From Hysterangium stoloniferum (Eukaryota > Basidiomycota > Agaricomycetes > Hysterangiales > Hysterangiaceae), in contig WHVD01000012.1 in assembly GCA_015178975.1 (NCBI GenBank), forward strand, positions 1,178,001 to 1,242,000: a stretch of 64,000 bases of DNA, read 5' to 3'. The notes below the pieces were generated by a model. It saw nothing but the letters and a program-made list of their open reading frames with translations, had not been told where the DNA came from and made no database searches. A program made the translations under genes and the position numbers. Below, one piece after another: positions 35,711 to 47,160 of the stretch (positions are counted from its first letter, which is position 1; each line of letters starts with the position of its first letter).

Positions 35711-36147
35711 TGTTCCAGTCACCCTTCTCTTTGTAGTATAAAATCTTCTTTATGTATGCTACAATTCTCCAGTTCAAAAATCGACCTAGATTACCCTCTA
35801 CTAGTTCTCAGTCTCTCTCCTCCCTTCTCAATACTCTCAAAGATGCTTTTGGCAAGTTGTGAACTCTTACTTTACAACTCTTAGTATTTTGACCCTCTGG
35901 TCAATTGAGCTAAGTGTTGATCTTCATCTTTATTGTACTATCTGCTCTATTTGAAATACCAGAGCACCCTAACAGTTTGTGTGAGAGCACAACACATGTC
36001 ATGAGTTGAAGCCAAGCTCCACTATGTTTATAGAGTCAGACCTCCCAACTAGTACAATCTCTATTGTCAGCCCCCCAATTAGCTCATTTTGTATCATTGG
36101 CCCCCCAACTTAGAGCTTTCCTCCCTCATTTTGCTTAAATCTTAACA
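35711..36147 (+). mobile_element. LTR family C fragment
   Basis: Matches 38965-39224 and then 41093-41253, the two halves of another copy. It contains the core in the variant catgagttgaagccaagctc (about 36000) and ends at cttaaca (36147). The left end is missing or too diverged to define. Confidence 0.65.
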
Positions 36148-38256
36148 TGCAGGAGTATATGTATAATACCTGAGTGAAGAGTTTCTAACAGTTACTGTAC
36201 ACTCTGGTACTCAAGACAAGTGTTACCTTTTAGCCTCTACATGCTTATTCTTGTCCCCTGAATACTGGAGCATCTATAACAGTCATCTGAGGGAAGAATT
36301 TATATATTGAAGCCAAGCTCCACTTGTGATAGACAACTGGAGTCTCCAGTTATGTGCATGTTCACCCCATTGAGCTTTGTTGTTAACAGTACTTCTCTCA
36401 GATGCATAGTGTGGGTGGTTTAACTCTGAACTCCACTAAGTACAGGATTTACAGGGAACTTTCTAGGTAATAGTCTGGGAGCTTTCAGAATATTACCAGG
36501 TACAGGATGGACTTGGCTTCAGCTTATGCTACACCCTTGCACAAATGTTTGGTTGTCTTTATTTCAAGTTGACAAATACTCAGCATATTCCTGGACCTGA
36601 GAACAAGTGTAAGGCTGAATCTGAGAGATCAAAGAGCATGCAGAGGTCAAGATATATGGAACCAAGGAGTCCAGGATATCAAGCAGGGAATGACAGACAA
36701 GGAGAGTAGACCAGACTATGCTAAATTCAAGAACACAATAAAACATATTCAGAACCATTTTCCAAAACAAGAATATTATAAACAAAGGAATGAATACTTG
36801 TCAGACAGACAAGATACTGTATGTAGAATAAGGAATTCATGTCATAAATATTCTGGAAACTGACTGGAAGTGCTGCAGCAGTTTGGGAGCATCTACTTGA
36901 AGTCTGAAATTCACTCTGGTGAGGATGATAAAGCTTCCTATCCACAACAGAAGTATCCTTGAAGGTACCTTCAAAGAGTAGGACTGCTGAGTGTATGCAA
37001 TACCAAATCCAGTAATAATGAAAACAAAACTAGCAAACATAAAACGAGATAAGTAAACACCAGATTTGGTGTTAGGAATGGAATGGGATGGAGCAGAGTC
37101 TGAATCATGACAGGTCATAAACCATAATGGGAAATAGAGCGGGAGCAGAGTCTGAATTGTGACAGGTCATTGTCCATAACAGGAACAGGGTTCATTTAGA
37201 GAGCTGATGGGTATTCTGAGAGAAGTCTGGTGACTGGTACGTGGGACAGGGTTGGAGATAGTCAGGAGCAGGGTCCGGTGGGTATTCCGGTGACTGATAC
37301 ATGAAGTGGCAGAAGTCGAGTGTGGACAGGTCTGATGGACAGAGTCTGGTGGGTATTCTGGTAAACTGACGATTGGTGCGTACAGGGTGCTGGTGTGTAT
37401 AAGTTACTGCCTGGAGTCTGGCAGGAATTCCAGTTGTAACAGAATATACTGTTAGAGTCTGTGGTTTTCAGGGTTCCAGGGGTCTGAAAAGTTAGAATGT
37501 ACTTAACCAGGAGGTTTGGTTCTACAGGAGAGGTGGAGCTTGGCTCCAGCTTATGTTTTGTGCCCTAACATGAACTGTTGGGGTGCTCCAGTATTATGAA
37601 ACAAGCAAGTAGTACATAATAGACTAAAAATCTACACTTAGCTTTATCAGGCCAGATGCTGGAATACTAAGAGGTGGAGTGCTAAGAGTCTTGGCTGGCT
37701 GATGATGTCTTGAAGAGGATCAAGTACATAAAAGAGTAGAGAAATCTAAGTTGATATTTGAACTAAAGAACTATAGCATACAAGATGAGAGTTATATACT
37801 AAAACAAGACAGGTGATCAGGAGGCCAATCATGGAGGTAAGAAGGCAAACAGATCAAATGAAGCAAGTGATGGGATGGAGGGATGATAGGAACTACAGTA
37901 AATGCAAAGTAGTAGGAGAATAAATACTAAGGGGTTTGAGGTGGCAAATGATGTGTACATACATGTAGAGTGGATGATGGGAAAGCATTGGGATGGGAGC
38001 AGAATGGAATGATTAAAAGGGTAATTGTTAAGATCTAAGGTTTAAAGGCAAAGGGGAAAGTGATGCTGGGGGGCTGAAGGGTATTTCATACTTAACTGGG
38101 AGGTCCAGTGCTACAAAACAAGTGGAACTTGGCTTGAACTTATGTGTAGTGTTTGAAGGTTCAGTCATATGGACCAAAAAATAACTGTAAACTGAACTGA
38201 ACTGCAACCCACATCAACTGAACTGCCAGCTGTAGTTATAGTCAATTCATCAGTTG
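36148..38256. mobile_element. Cluster of degenerate LTR pieces in both orientations
   Basis: The shared core appears forward near 36309 and in reverse near 36508, 37547 and 38130. The piece at about 36995-37441 matches the outer half of the solo LTR at 2336-3145. The pieces near 37449-37600 and 38027-38160 look like reversed LTR-C ends. No coding sequence; boundaries are mostly lost. The cluster is old and CpG-poor. Confidence 0.55.
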
Positions 38257-38638
38257 TGTTAAGTTCTGGATCTCTGGGCAGAGTTTCTGGTAGATATTCT
38301 GGACACTTCCCAGAATGTGTCCACAGAGTTCTGGAGAATTAGTCTGGTAGGTTCCAGGGATTAGTCTGGGGAGTATCAGAATATTACCAGAGTACAGGAT
38401 GGACTTGGCTTCAGCTTATGTGCTATGCCCTTATGCACTCACTCAGGTGTCCATATTTCAGAGGGTGCATATATGCTGGAGTGTTTACAGATACTCAGAG
38501 TTCTGGAAAGTTCCAGATATCCAGAAAAGACAGAAGGGATAAGAAACTAAGTTGAGATTAAAACTGAGGAGTAAGTACCGACTATGGAAGACTATATGTA
38601 TAGATATTCCAATAATTGTACTACAAGTCTGGGAGTAT
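38257..38638 (-). mobile_element. Truncated LTR-B copy, reversed
   Basis: Begins TGTTAAGTTCTGG and contains the reversed core at about 38402-38423. It continues with a stretch matching the reverse complement of 52190-52320 (gataagaaactaagt). It is cut at 38638 by the LTR-C copy. Confidence 0.6.
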
Positions 38639-39639
38639 TGTTAGAATCCCATCATTTCGGACCCCTGTGACCTGTTTTAGGCTCAAAACCCTCCATTGAC
38701 TCACTATTGGTATCCCCACCCAAGGTATCACTGCTTGTGGCACCCCTGACATTTGTTTTCATTATAGTAGTTTACCCCCTAGCCCTCTGTTCCATCTCCA
38801 TCCCATTCACTCCCCCATTACCATCTCCCTTTACACATCTCACTTGCCACCTCAAACCCCTTTAGTATTGTTTAGTATCTTACATTTAGTCTTCCCACCT
38901 TGTCATCAACTTCTTATGATCTGTTTTCACTTTTTGCTTCCTTGATCAGCCCTCCAGTCATCCATCTCATTGTAGTATAAAATCTTCTTCATGTATGCTA
39001 CAGTTCTTCAGTTCAAAAATTGACCTAGATTATCCTCTACTAGTTCTCAGTCTTGTTTCTCCCTTCACCATACTCTCGAAAATGTTCTTCAGCAAGCTGT
39101 GAACTCTTACCTTATGACTCTTAGTATTTCAGCCCACCAGTGGATTAAGCTAAGTGTTGAACTTCATCTCTATCATACTATCCACTCTGTTTGAAATACC
39201 AAAGCACCCTAACAGTTTGCATGATGTTATGTATTTTAGCGATTTCTCCTTTAATTTCCCCTCCAAAAACAAAGAGAATTGAGAAATTGAATTAAAATGG
39301 ATTTATATCGCTTACAAAACTTTGTATATATATTCTTCAGAAATAAATTGAATTTTTACAATTTATTTCATATTTTTAGAGGCCAAATCTAAGCTAGATA
39401 CGAATTTAATTCTTTTTTGTTTTAATAAAGTAGAATTCATCAGCTAGCATTAAATGTGAGAGATCATGTGATATTCACATGACATTTCAAAACTCCGACA
39501 AGGACAAAATGCGATGTGAAATAATCACACATAAGCAAGGCAATATATATTTATAATTAACTAAAAGTAAATATAATAACTATATAATAATATCAAACTG
39601 GCCACCTGGCGCTTATTACACAATGTGTGGGAACATTGT

Positions 39640-39735
39640 CACAGCAAGTGACAGTCATCACAAGGTGCGTGACAGTCACAAAGGTGCACAACAGTCACAA
39701 AGGTGCATGACAGTCACAAGGCATGAAGGGTGTCA
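39640..39735 (+). repeat. Short tandem repeat, about 19-20 bp unit
   Basis: Four to five diverged copies of 'aaggtgcatgacagtcaca' inside the 1.87-kb insertion. Confidence 0.75.
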
Positions 39736-40305
39736 TACGTGCACAGGTGCAAGAGCATTTATGTCATCATATATGCTACAATGAAAAGTAGCAGAAACTC
39801 CTGGAATATTCCAGCAGTTTCCAGGTAAAATAGTTAATAATATATACAAGTAGATAGAATATTGTAGAATATTCTATAATGTCTTAGAAGTAGTTAGAAT
39901 CTTCTGTAATACTCTAGAAAATTCTAAATGACACCATTCAATCTTCTAGAATCTTCTAAGATGTCTCAGACTAAAATGTATATAAGGAGCTCAGCTCCAG
40001 CCTTGAATAGAACATCTTATCATCTTATCAACCCATTTACACCACATCTGTGTGTCACTGCAGCAAGCAGCCTACTCCACCCCAATCTGGGCAGTTGGAC
40101 ATCTAATTCCACCTCTATCAGAGCTGTTGGAAACCCTTGCCACCTCTATCAGAGTTGTTGGTCCAATCAGATCCCTTGTCTGTTGGATATGGTTGGTTTA
40201 GACTCAGCTTTAGAGCAGTGTGAATGTGTGACTGTCTCTCACAGTTTCTGTGTATATGGAATGTTAATGGCCATATAGAGTTGACTTCACTACTGAGTAC
40301 CTAAA

Positions 40306-40378
40306 GGGTTGGTAGCTCAGTGGTAGAGCATCCAGTCTAGATTACAGATGGTCCCAGGTTCAATTCCTGGCCAGTCCA
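40306..40378 (+). tRNA. tRNA-like sequence (probable pseudogene) inside the LTR-like insertion
   Basis: 73 nt. The acceptor stem GGGTTGG pairs with CCAGTCC, including two G-T wobbles. D arm is GCTC/GAGC. A box is TAGCTCAGTGG, T arm is CCAGG-TTCAATT-CCTGG, and B box is GGTTCAATTCC. The anticodon arm (ATCCAGTCTAGATTACAGAT) does not fold into a standard five-pair stem with a seven-base loop, so no amino acid is assigned. RNA polymerase III promoter boxes are intact. It could be a tRNA fossil or a tRNA-derived module. Confidence 0.55.
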
Positions 40379-41696
40379 ATATTTTCCAATATTGTCACCT
40401 CAATATGAGTTGTTGACTAATCTGTTGTTCCCCTTGTCACCTCAATCTGAGTTGTTGACTTTTGTTCCCCCTTGCCACTTCTTAGTTGAATAGTTGGCTT
40501 TCCTTTATTACTTATCCACCTCTAGTTGAGTTGTTGGTTATCATTGTTGAGATTAGGAATACATTTCTAATTTCTACCCAGTTTTAGGCATAAATAAATA
40601 CTGAGAATATTCTTGCAGAATCTTTGAGACTACATTAAGATCCTGATAAGTTAGTATCACAGTAGATCTGGTAGGTTAGTGTAAGTAAAGCATATATTAG
40701 CCAAATAGTGTTTTATTCTATATCTAATCTTTTGACCTGTTTATAAATATTTTTACTGTTTGATAAATAGTATAAAATATATAAAAACTAGCTAGAATCG
40801 AAGTCGAATCTAGTTTTGGAATCAGTGAATTGTTATTCATATTTTAGTAGTTGTTTTCACAAAAAAAGAACAGCTTGCAAAAGCAGCTCTCAAAACCTTC
40901 TTTGCAAAGTAGGGTGCATATATTCAAGTAAACTCTTGACTTCAGGGGTTCTAAGTCTATTCAGGCTGCCACTGGTTAATATCAAATACTTAAATTATTT
41001 TACCTTGCAGTGAATTGAGTATTTGCACATTTTGATAGAGCATTGGACTCCTTTTTTGGAAAATAGTATTAAAATAAGGCTAATACATTACACATGAGGG
41101 TGAAACACATAAGTTGAAGCCAAGCTCCACTACATTTATAGAGTTGGACCTCCTGACTAGTATGATCTCTATTGTTCCCAATTAGCTTGTTTCCAATCAT
41201 CAGACCCCCTGACTTAGAGCCCTCCTTTCCCCTTTTAGCTTAGATCTTAACAGTATTTTTGAACTCAGCCTTGTAAACTGTTAAACTATGGCCTTTCAGC
41301 TCAAATTGTCCACTCTTTTAGACCCCAACTCCCTTTTCATATCCTTGACCTCAGCACACACCCCTTCCAGTTTTAGAGCCTTGGTGAACTCTAAATTGAC
41401 CACTGCTTCATGGACACCAAGTTCCTCACCATTCACAAGCTCAAAACCTGATCAGTTGATGTCCCCCTCTGACTCTTTGATGTCCCCCTCCAACTCCTTG
41501 ATGGCACTAGCAATGGCATTATCACTCAAGTTTGCAACCCTGCAGTCACTTTTCCATGTGGAACTCTTCAGCAGCTCACATTCTATGTGACACACCTGGA
41601 TTCAAGTTGCACCGTCATCCTTGGATACAACTGGTTCACCCACTTCAATCCAATGATTGACTGGGTATTCGAAATCTAACTTTCCAGGTGCCCAAC

Positions 41697-42650
41697 TGTA
41701 AGGGCAACCCCTACTACCTAATATTCACACTAGGCTAGCAGGAGAGAATCCAAAGATATATTAGAACTAATATATATACAAATAACTACCTAACTCACTG
41801 TTAGGGAAACACTAACAAGGCTATCAAGCACAAGATAAAACACAGAAATATGAAGTGAAGAGGGGATAGCTCAATGACAGGGGAGATCACACTTGTTTTA
41901 GTGGGATTCCTAAGAGATTGAAACTAAAGACTAGCTATGTACATGCCCCCTATTTATACTATTTATTATTTATGAGAATTTAAGAGAAAGTGCATATATG
42001 CACTGCTATTGAGCAAACCGGCGCTTCGGCGTCTAACTGGTGCCTTGGTGTTTGCATCGGTGCCGACTTTGTCTGCAGTGGCAGGGCACACATCTGTTCA
42101 CAGGGACTACTTTAGACACACAGTGCGAAGCACTGTGTCAACCAGACTATAGGCAGTGGTGGCGGCCTTACAACGATGGCAGTTGCGGCGACCTCACAAC
42201 GACGATGGCTGCGATAGCCTTGCATAGGCCCCGACTGCATTTGCAGTGCCAGTGCACAAGGAGGCCCCATGGGCATACAGTGCAAAGCACTGTGTGTCCA
42301 TCAGGGTGTAGGTGGCGACATCAGCCTTACATTGGCGCTGTTGTTTGGCCATGCCATGCTGCATTGCATCACGGTGCCGCTGCACTGTGCATGCACATTG
42401 TGACTCCACAGCACATGCACTTTGTGGCTCCGCAGTGTGCACATTTTGTGAGTGTGTAGTGTGTGCACATTGTGAGTGCACAGTGTACCCGTGTGTCACG
42501 ATGGCACAACCACTTTCAACGGCGGTGGTGGCAGTGTGATTACATAATTGTTCTCATGCCGTGCTTGCACTGCTACATGTAGATATAATTAAAATAAACT
42601 AAATTCAAAAATAAATGGCAAAAATATATATTATATATATTGCCCTGACA
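41697..42650 (+). mobile_element. Unclassified ~950-bp insertion in the Gypsy element
   Basis: Ends look like an LTR (TGTAAGGGCA ... TGCCCTGACA), but no clear target-site duplication is present. About 26 bp in, 'ctagcaggagagaatccaaag' recurs just past the right end (42658-42678), so these could be the starts of two direct repeats. The GC-rich middle (42030-42540) holds two diverged ~190-bp copies around 'cagtgc(g/a)aagcactgtgt'. No coding domain. Confidence 0.45.
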
Positions 42651-44666
42651 CTCACCTAGCAGGAGGGAATCCAAAGAGAAACAGTCTAAGGAATTCCTCC
42701 TGCAAGGTGTGACCCATAGGCACCCAGTAGTCTAAAAGAACTCTACCTAATACAGAACAGGGGCCTTTCCCACAATGGAACACCAATGCTGTGAGCTTCT
42801 AAGTCAATCACCTACTCCTCAGAGGCATGTATTAGCCAGAATAGTTGATATCCACAAGGAGAGGGAAAGTAATGAAAGGCATGGGGTTGGACTGTGGACT
42901 CAGGACTTCAATAAGATGAGAAAATGGTGCTCCCTAGGGTCTGTGACAGAGGGTCCCCTGACACCAATAGTCAAATTCCAGCTTCTTCAGTTTCGGCAAG
43001 GGCAGTGGCAGCTCTGCTGGCCACCCCTCCATGACGGACCACCCATCTATCTCTTCAGTTAATGCTGACACATATTTATGTGCCAGAAAGATGGATGGAT
43101 CCCAGACATTCTCCCTAAACATCTCTTAACTCAGCACCTCTTTGCATGCGACTACCTTTTCAGAGGCCACTGTTGACCTCAATGGTGTCCTGGAGAAGTA
43201 CCACAACTTTGCAGACATTTTCAGCAAATGGGGTGCCAACACCTTGGTGCCTCATAGAACCTATGACCTCAATATTGACCTTGAGTATGGTGCAGACCCT
43301 CCCCTTGTTCATATTTACTCACTCTCACCATCTGAACTGGCTTCCTTTAGAGAATTTATAAATGAACACCTTTGTATTGGCTTCATATGGCCCTTCACAT
43401 CATCTTATGGCACACCAATTCTTTTCATTAGAAAGAAGGACAGCTTGGTATGCCTTTGTGTGGATTCTAGAGGACTCAAAAAAGTCACAAAAAAGGATAG
43501 GCACCCTCTTCTACTCATTACAGACCCCTTAGATGCCCCTCAGAGAGCCCGCATCTATACCAAGATTGATTTGCATCATGCTTACCAGTTGGTATGGATC
43601 ACTGAAGGTGACAAAAGACAGCATTCCAAACATGCTATGGTTCTTTTGAATGGTTGGTCATGCTGTTTGGGCTCACTAACACCCCAGTGGCATTCCAGTG
43701 TTTTATGAATAACATCCTCATTTATTCAGAGGACCTGGCACAGCATGATGAACATGCTTGTGAAGTGTTTTGGAGGCTCCAAAAGCATGGGCTTTTTTAC
43801 CCATGGTGACAAATTCTCTTTTAAGGTTGATCACATTGAATATCTAGGCTTCATTTTGGGACTTGATGGACTTACAATGGATGAAGACAAAATCTGGACT
43901 ATCTGCAAATGGCCTGAACCCTGAAAGGTTAAAGACATCTAGTCTTTTCTTGGCTTTTGCCAATTTCTATTGTCATTTCATACACAACTATTCAGACATT
44001 TTGGTTCCCCTTACTCAACTTACTTGTAAGGGAACCCCATGGAATTTTACAGATCAATGCTGAATGGCTTTCCAACAACTCAAAGATGCATTCATATCAG
44101 CATCCACCCTTATGCATTGGCAACTGGACCACCCAATAATCATTGAAACTGATACATCTGACTAAACACTAGCTGTGATCCTTTCCATTATTACTTCTGA
44201 TGGATAAATTCACCCAGTTGCTTTCCTTTCCAGAACCTTTACCTCTACAGAGCTCAACTATGATGTCCATGACAAAGAACTCCTTGCCATTTTTGAGGCA
44301 TTCAAAGCCTGGCATCATTACCTTGAAGGTTTGGGAATCCCTATTGATGTTGTCACTGATCATAAGAGCTTAGAATATTTTGCTATAACTAAGCTTCTTA
44401 CTCATTGGCAGTCCAATGGTCAGAATACCTTTCTCAGTTCAACCTCATTATTCATTTCTGGCCTGGCCACCTGAGTGGCAAACCTGATGCCATGACTCGA
44501 TGATGGGAGATCTACCTTAAAGAGGGGACTAATGATTATGCAGCAGTCAATCTACACAATTTTAAGCACATCTTTACCTCAGAAAAACTGATGGCATCCC
44601 TTCACACTTCCTCTCTAGTCACACCAATACTTTGCAGCATCACCATTATGGATGTTACAAAGCTTC

Positions 44667-46958
44667 TGTTAGATTTTTGGGTAAAATGAGCAGCCGGAGT
44701 CATATAGTGACCAGGGTCATTATGACCCACATTCATTACCGCTCTTGTTTCTGAGTATATAATCCCGTAGTTACACATGAGACCCCCCTATGCATTTATA
44801 ACCAACAATATAACTCAGACAGTATTGCACTGCTCCTCTATAGGTCTGGTCATATTTTTGCTGAAAAGTTAACATAAACGCATGACCTTAGCTTGAAGGG
44901 TATCATCAAGCAACGCCGAGTGGGGCTGAAACTACTAGACTTGCATGGCTTTGAGTAGCCGCTCGCTTTATCATCACAGACATCGTACACCAATCCATTA
45001 TGACACTCATGGTACGAAGTCGAACCTGAATCCGAACCGTGGACACCTCGTTGAAAAGTGTCGCACAATGAACCCGAACCTGAACTGTGGATGCCTCATT
45101 GAAAAGCATCGCACGCCAAACCCGAACCTGAACCTGAACCCATGGACACCTCATTGAAAAGTGTCGCACACCAAACTGGACCGATGTTACAACCGTGTCA
45201 CAACCCTATCAGTCCCGAGGTTATCGCCACTTTACCAACGTTTTCAAGTCACCACTTCGGAAACCATCGGCCCCGAAGCTGACGTATGTTTTCGCGATGA
45301 TCAAACTCCGTTTACACCCACATCAAAATAACTCGTATTGTCTGGTTAAACTTTTGATACGTCCCTTTTATTATGTTGATCCGTTCAATCCTATGTTTCA
45401 CATATGTCTATCTATATTTGTAGTCCTTGAACTATTTCCTTTTATCGTAATTCCACTCTCGGTTATCATTGGCCTCCGAACTAATCATAAACTTCCCGTT
45501 CCTAGTCAAGCTTATTGTTAATACCGTTTTCCGCCCTTCTCCCCATTAGTATTTTTCTAGATGCCTGCTACTTGTATATGAACCCACTGTAGTTGTAGTT
45601 ACTAGGCAATCAGAATATCGACTCAGAATACCCTCATACGTTTGTAACAGTCTCATACTAAGAATCCCCCCATCCACCTTCACGTGCACTTGCCCACTCC
45701 CGGCCCTGACCCCTTGGCCCGACGCTCGACTTGTCCTTCGGTCCCAATCAGTATCTCGCCGAAAGGAACTCTTTAGGATTAGTCTTTGCCCGTCCAAAAT
45801 CTAAGGACACCCTACAGATATTTGCAAGGGCACAGCACATAAGCTGAAGCCAAGTCCTTCTGATTGGTCCCTGTCGGCCACAGACATTAGTCAGTTTTCA
45901 GTTCTTAACAACCGAACCGTTAGCCATGCCCCGTCGAACAGTGTGCACTGAACCCAAACTTGAACCTGAACCGAAGACACTGAAAAATGCCAGAACTGTT
46001 AGTTCCAAAACTCGACGATCACAACTACACTGACTTGGCTTATCTGATGGAAGCACTACTCACTGACAAGGACCTGTAAAATGTTGTTAGTGGTGACATG
46101 ACCCGTCCACCTGGTTCTGCAAACTCAAAGCCAGTCCATGCCTTCGTGATGAAGTGGAAACTCGCCTGCGCCAAGACTATCCTTCACGTCGAAATGTCAC
46201 AACTTCCCCATACACGTCACGAAGATCTGAAGGTTATTTGGGAAAGTTTGAGGCAAGTCCATCAGGCCCGTGGTTTCACTACCCATCTCACCCTTCATCA
46301 TTGTTTTCTTTATGTGCAGAAGTGCAATGATCAGACAATGAACTTCTGGACATCAGAAGTCAGAAATGCTGCCTACAGATTAACTAATGCAGGTGTAGAT
46401 CTTCTCAAAGAAGACATTATCCTTGCACTCTCAGCTGGCCTTCCTGACACCTACTCCACATTCATTCTTGCCCTCGACTCTATCCCTCCTGACCAATTGA
46501 CACTTGACAGTGTCATCACCCATCTCATGAATGAGGAGGTGTGCCAAAGGTCATCCACCGGAATTCGTCCCAACCCAGAGACCACGCTTGTCATTCACAG
46601 CAATGGTAAACCGCCTGTGTCCGAGATCACATGTTCCTTCTGCAGCAGTAGAGGACATTATGCTGGACAGACGAAGATAGGGAGTACAGTACCCGAGAGT
46701 ATGCCTTCTAGCAGGATAGAAATGCCGCACAACTCCTTAGCTCGAGGAGGTGTGTTAGATTTTTGGGTAAAACGAGCAGCCGGAGTCGTATAGTGACTGG
46801 GGTCATTATGACCCACATTCATTACCACTCTTGTTTCTGAGTATATAATCCTGTAGTTATGCATGAGACCCCTATGCATTCATAACCAACAATATAACTC
46901 AGACAGTATTGTGCTCCCCCTCTATAGGTCTGGTCATATTTTTGCCGAAAGGTTAACA
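44667..46958 (+). mobile_element. Gag-only non-autonomous Copia-like element, target-site duplication GCTTC
   Basis: Two LTRs, 44667-44874 (208 bp) and 46753-46958 (206 bp), begin TGTTAGATTTTTGG and end GTTAACA. GCTTC lies at 44662-44666 and 46959-46963. The interior has only a gag-like region (about 46.0-46.7 kb; PHTRHEDLKVIWESL, LALSAGLPDTYS, a partial zinc knuckle) and no pol. It resembles the TR-GAG type of terminal-repeat elements described in plants. LTR divergence of roughly 6-7% suggests an intermediate age. It sits in the Gypsy element and is itself hit by the solo LTR at 45185-45910. The gag is broken. Confidence 0.85.
45185..45910 (+). mobile_element. Solo LTR of family A (726 bp), target-site duplication ACCGA
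   Basis: Begins TGTTACAACCGTG and ends GTTCTTAACA. ACCGA lies at 45180-45184 and 45911-45915. Inserted between the 5' LTR and gag of the gag-only element, so it is the youngest layer of a three-level nest. Confidence 0.92.
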
Positions 46959-47160
46959 GCTTCATCAAGACATCCTGTCAGACCTCTGAAATAATCCAAT
47001 CACTAGTTCCCATCTTGACAACCCCATCCACCTCAATGGCAGAATCTACATACCAGATGCTGGAACACTTCATTGTGCATTCTCCAGCATGCTCATGACC
47101 ACCCCATTTCTGGCTACTATGGATCCAACAAAACCCTCAGTGTTATCCATTGAGAATACA

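Larger units (their letters stand above)
39225..41092 (+). mobile_element. 1.87-kb LTR-like insertion, target-site duplication CATGA
   Basis: Starts TGTTATGTATTTTAG and ends CTAATACATTACA, with CATGA at 39220-39224 and 41093-41097. The flanking LTR-C sequence is continuous across it. No terminal direct repeats and no coding region, so it reads as a very long solo LTR or a non-autonomous LTR-type element. It contains a TATA-like stretch (tatataagga, about 39978), a repeated cacctcaatctgagttgttg-type unit before and after the tRNA-like sequence, and tandem repeats at 39640-39735. Confidence 0.7.
38639..41253 (+). mobile_element. LTR-C copy split by a later insertion
   Basis: Begins TGTTAGAATCCC and ends GATCTTAACA. 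About 742 bp once the insertion at 39225-41092 and its duplicated CATGA are set aside. A 4-5 bp match (agtat / gtat) flanks it, which is weak evidence for a target-site duplication. The left part matches 35711-35985 and the right part matches about 35985-36147. Confidence 0.65.
41254..47160 (+). mobile_element. Decayed Gypsy (Ty3) element with nested insertions
   Basis: Recognisable parts in order: protease-like stretch about 41.3-41.7 kb (VILGYNWFTHFNPMIDW); reverse transcriptase about 43.15-43.9 kb (SPSELASFREFINEHL, GLKKVTKKDRHPL); RNase H about 44.05-44.56 kb (ELNYDVHDKELLAIFEAF); and, past the insertion at 44667-46958, an integrase zinc-binding stretch about 47.05-47.16 kb. It is a typical agaricomycete Gypsy, old and heavily broken (well over ten breaks), CpG-poor. 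Its own LTRs could not be paired. Confidence 0.85.

Noticed and set aside
36488-37446. GAATA direct repeat as a target-site duplication of an LTR at 36493-37441
   Set aside because: The same 'cagaatattacca' context also lies inside the LTR at 38257-38638, so it is internal LTR sequence.
42040-42539. Coding potential in the GC-rich part of the 41.7-kb insertion
   Set aside because: Open frames on both strands come from two tandem ~190-bp copies and biased composition. No domain.
41692-42655. Target-site duplication around the insertion at 41697-42650
   Set aside because: The flanks ccaac and ctcac match at only three of five positions.
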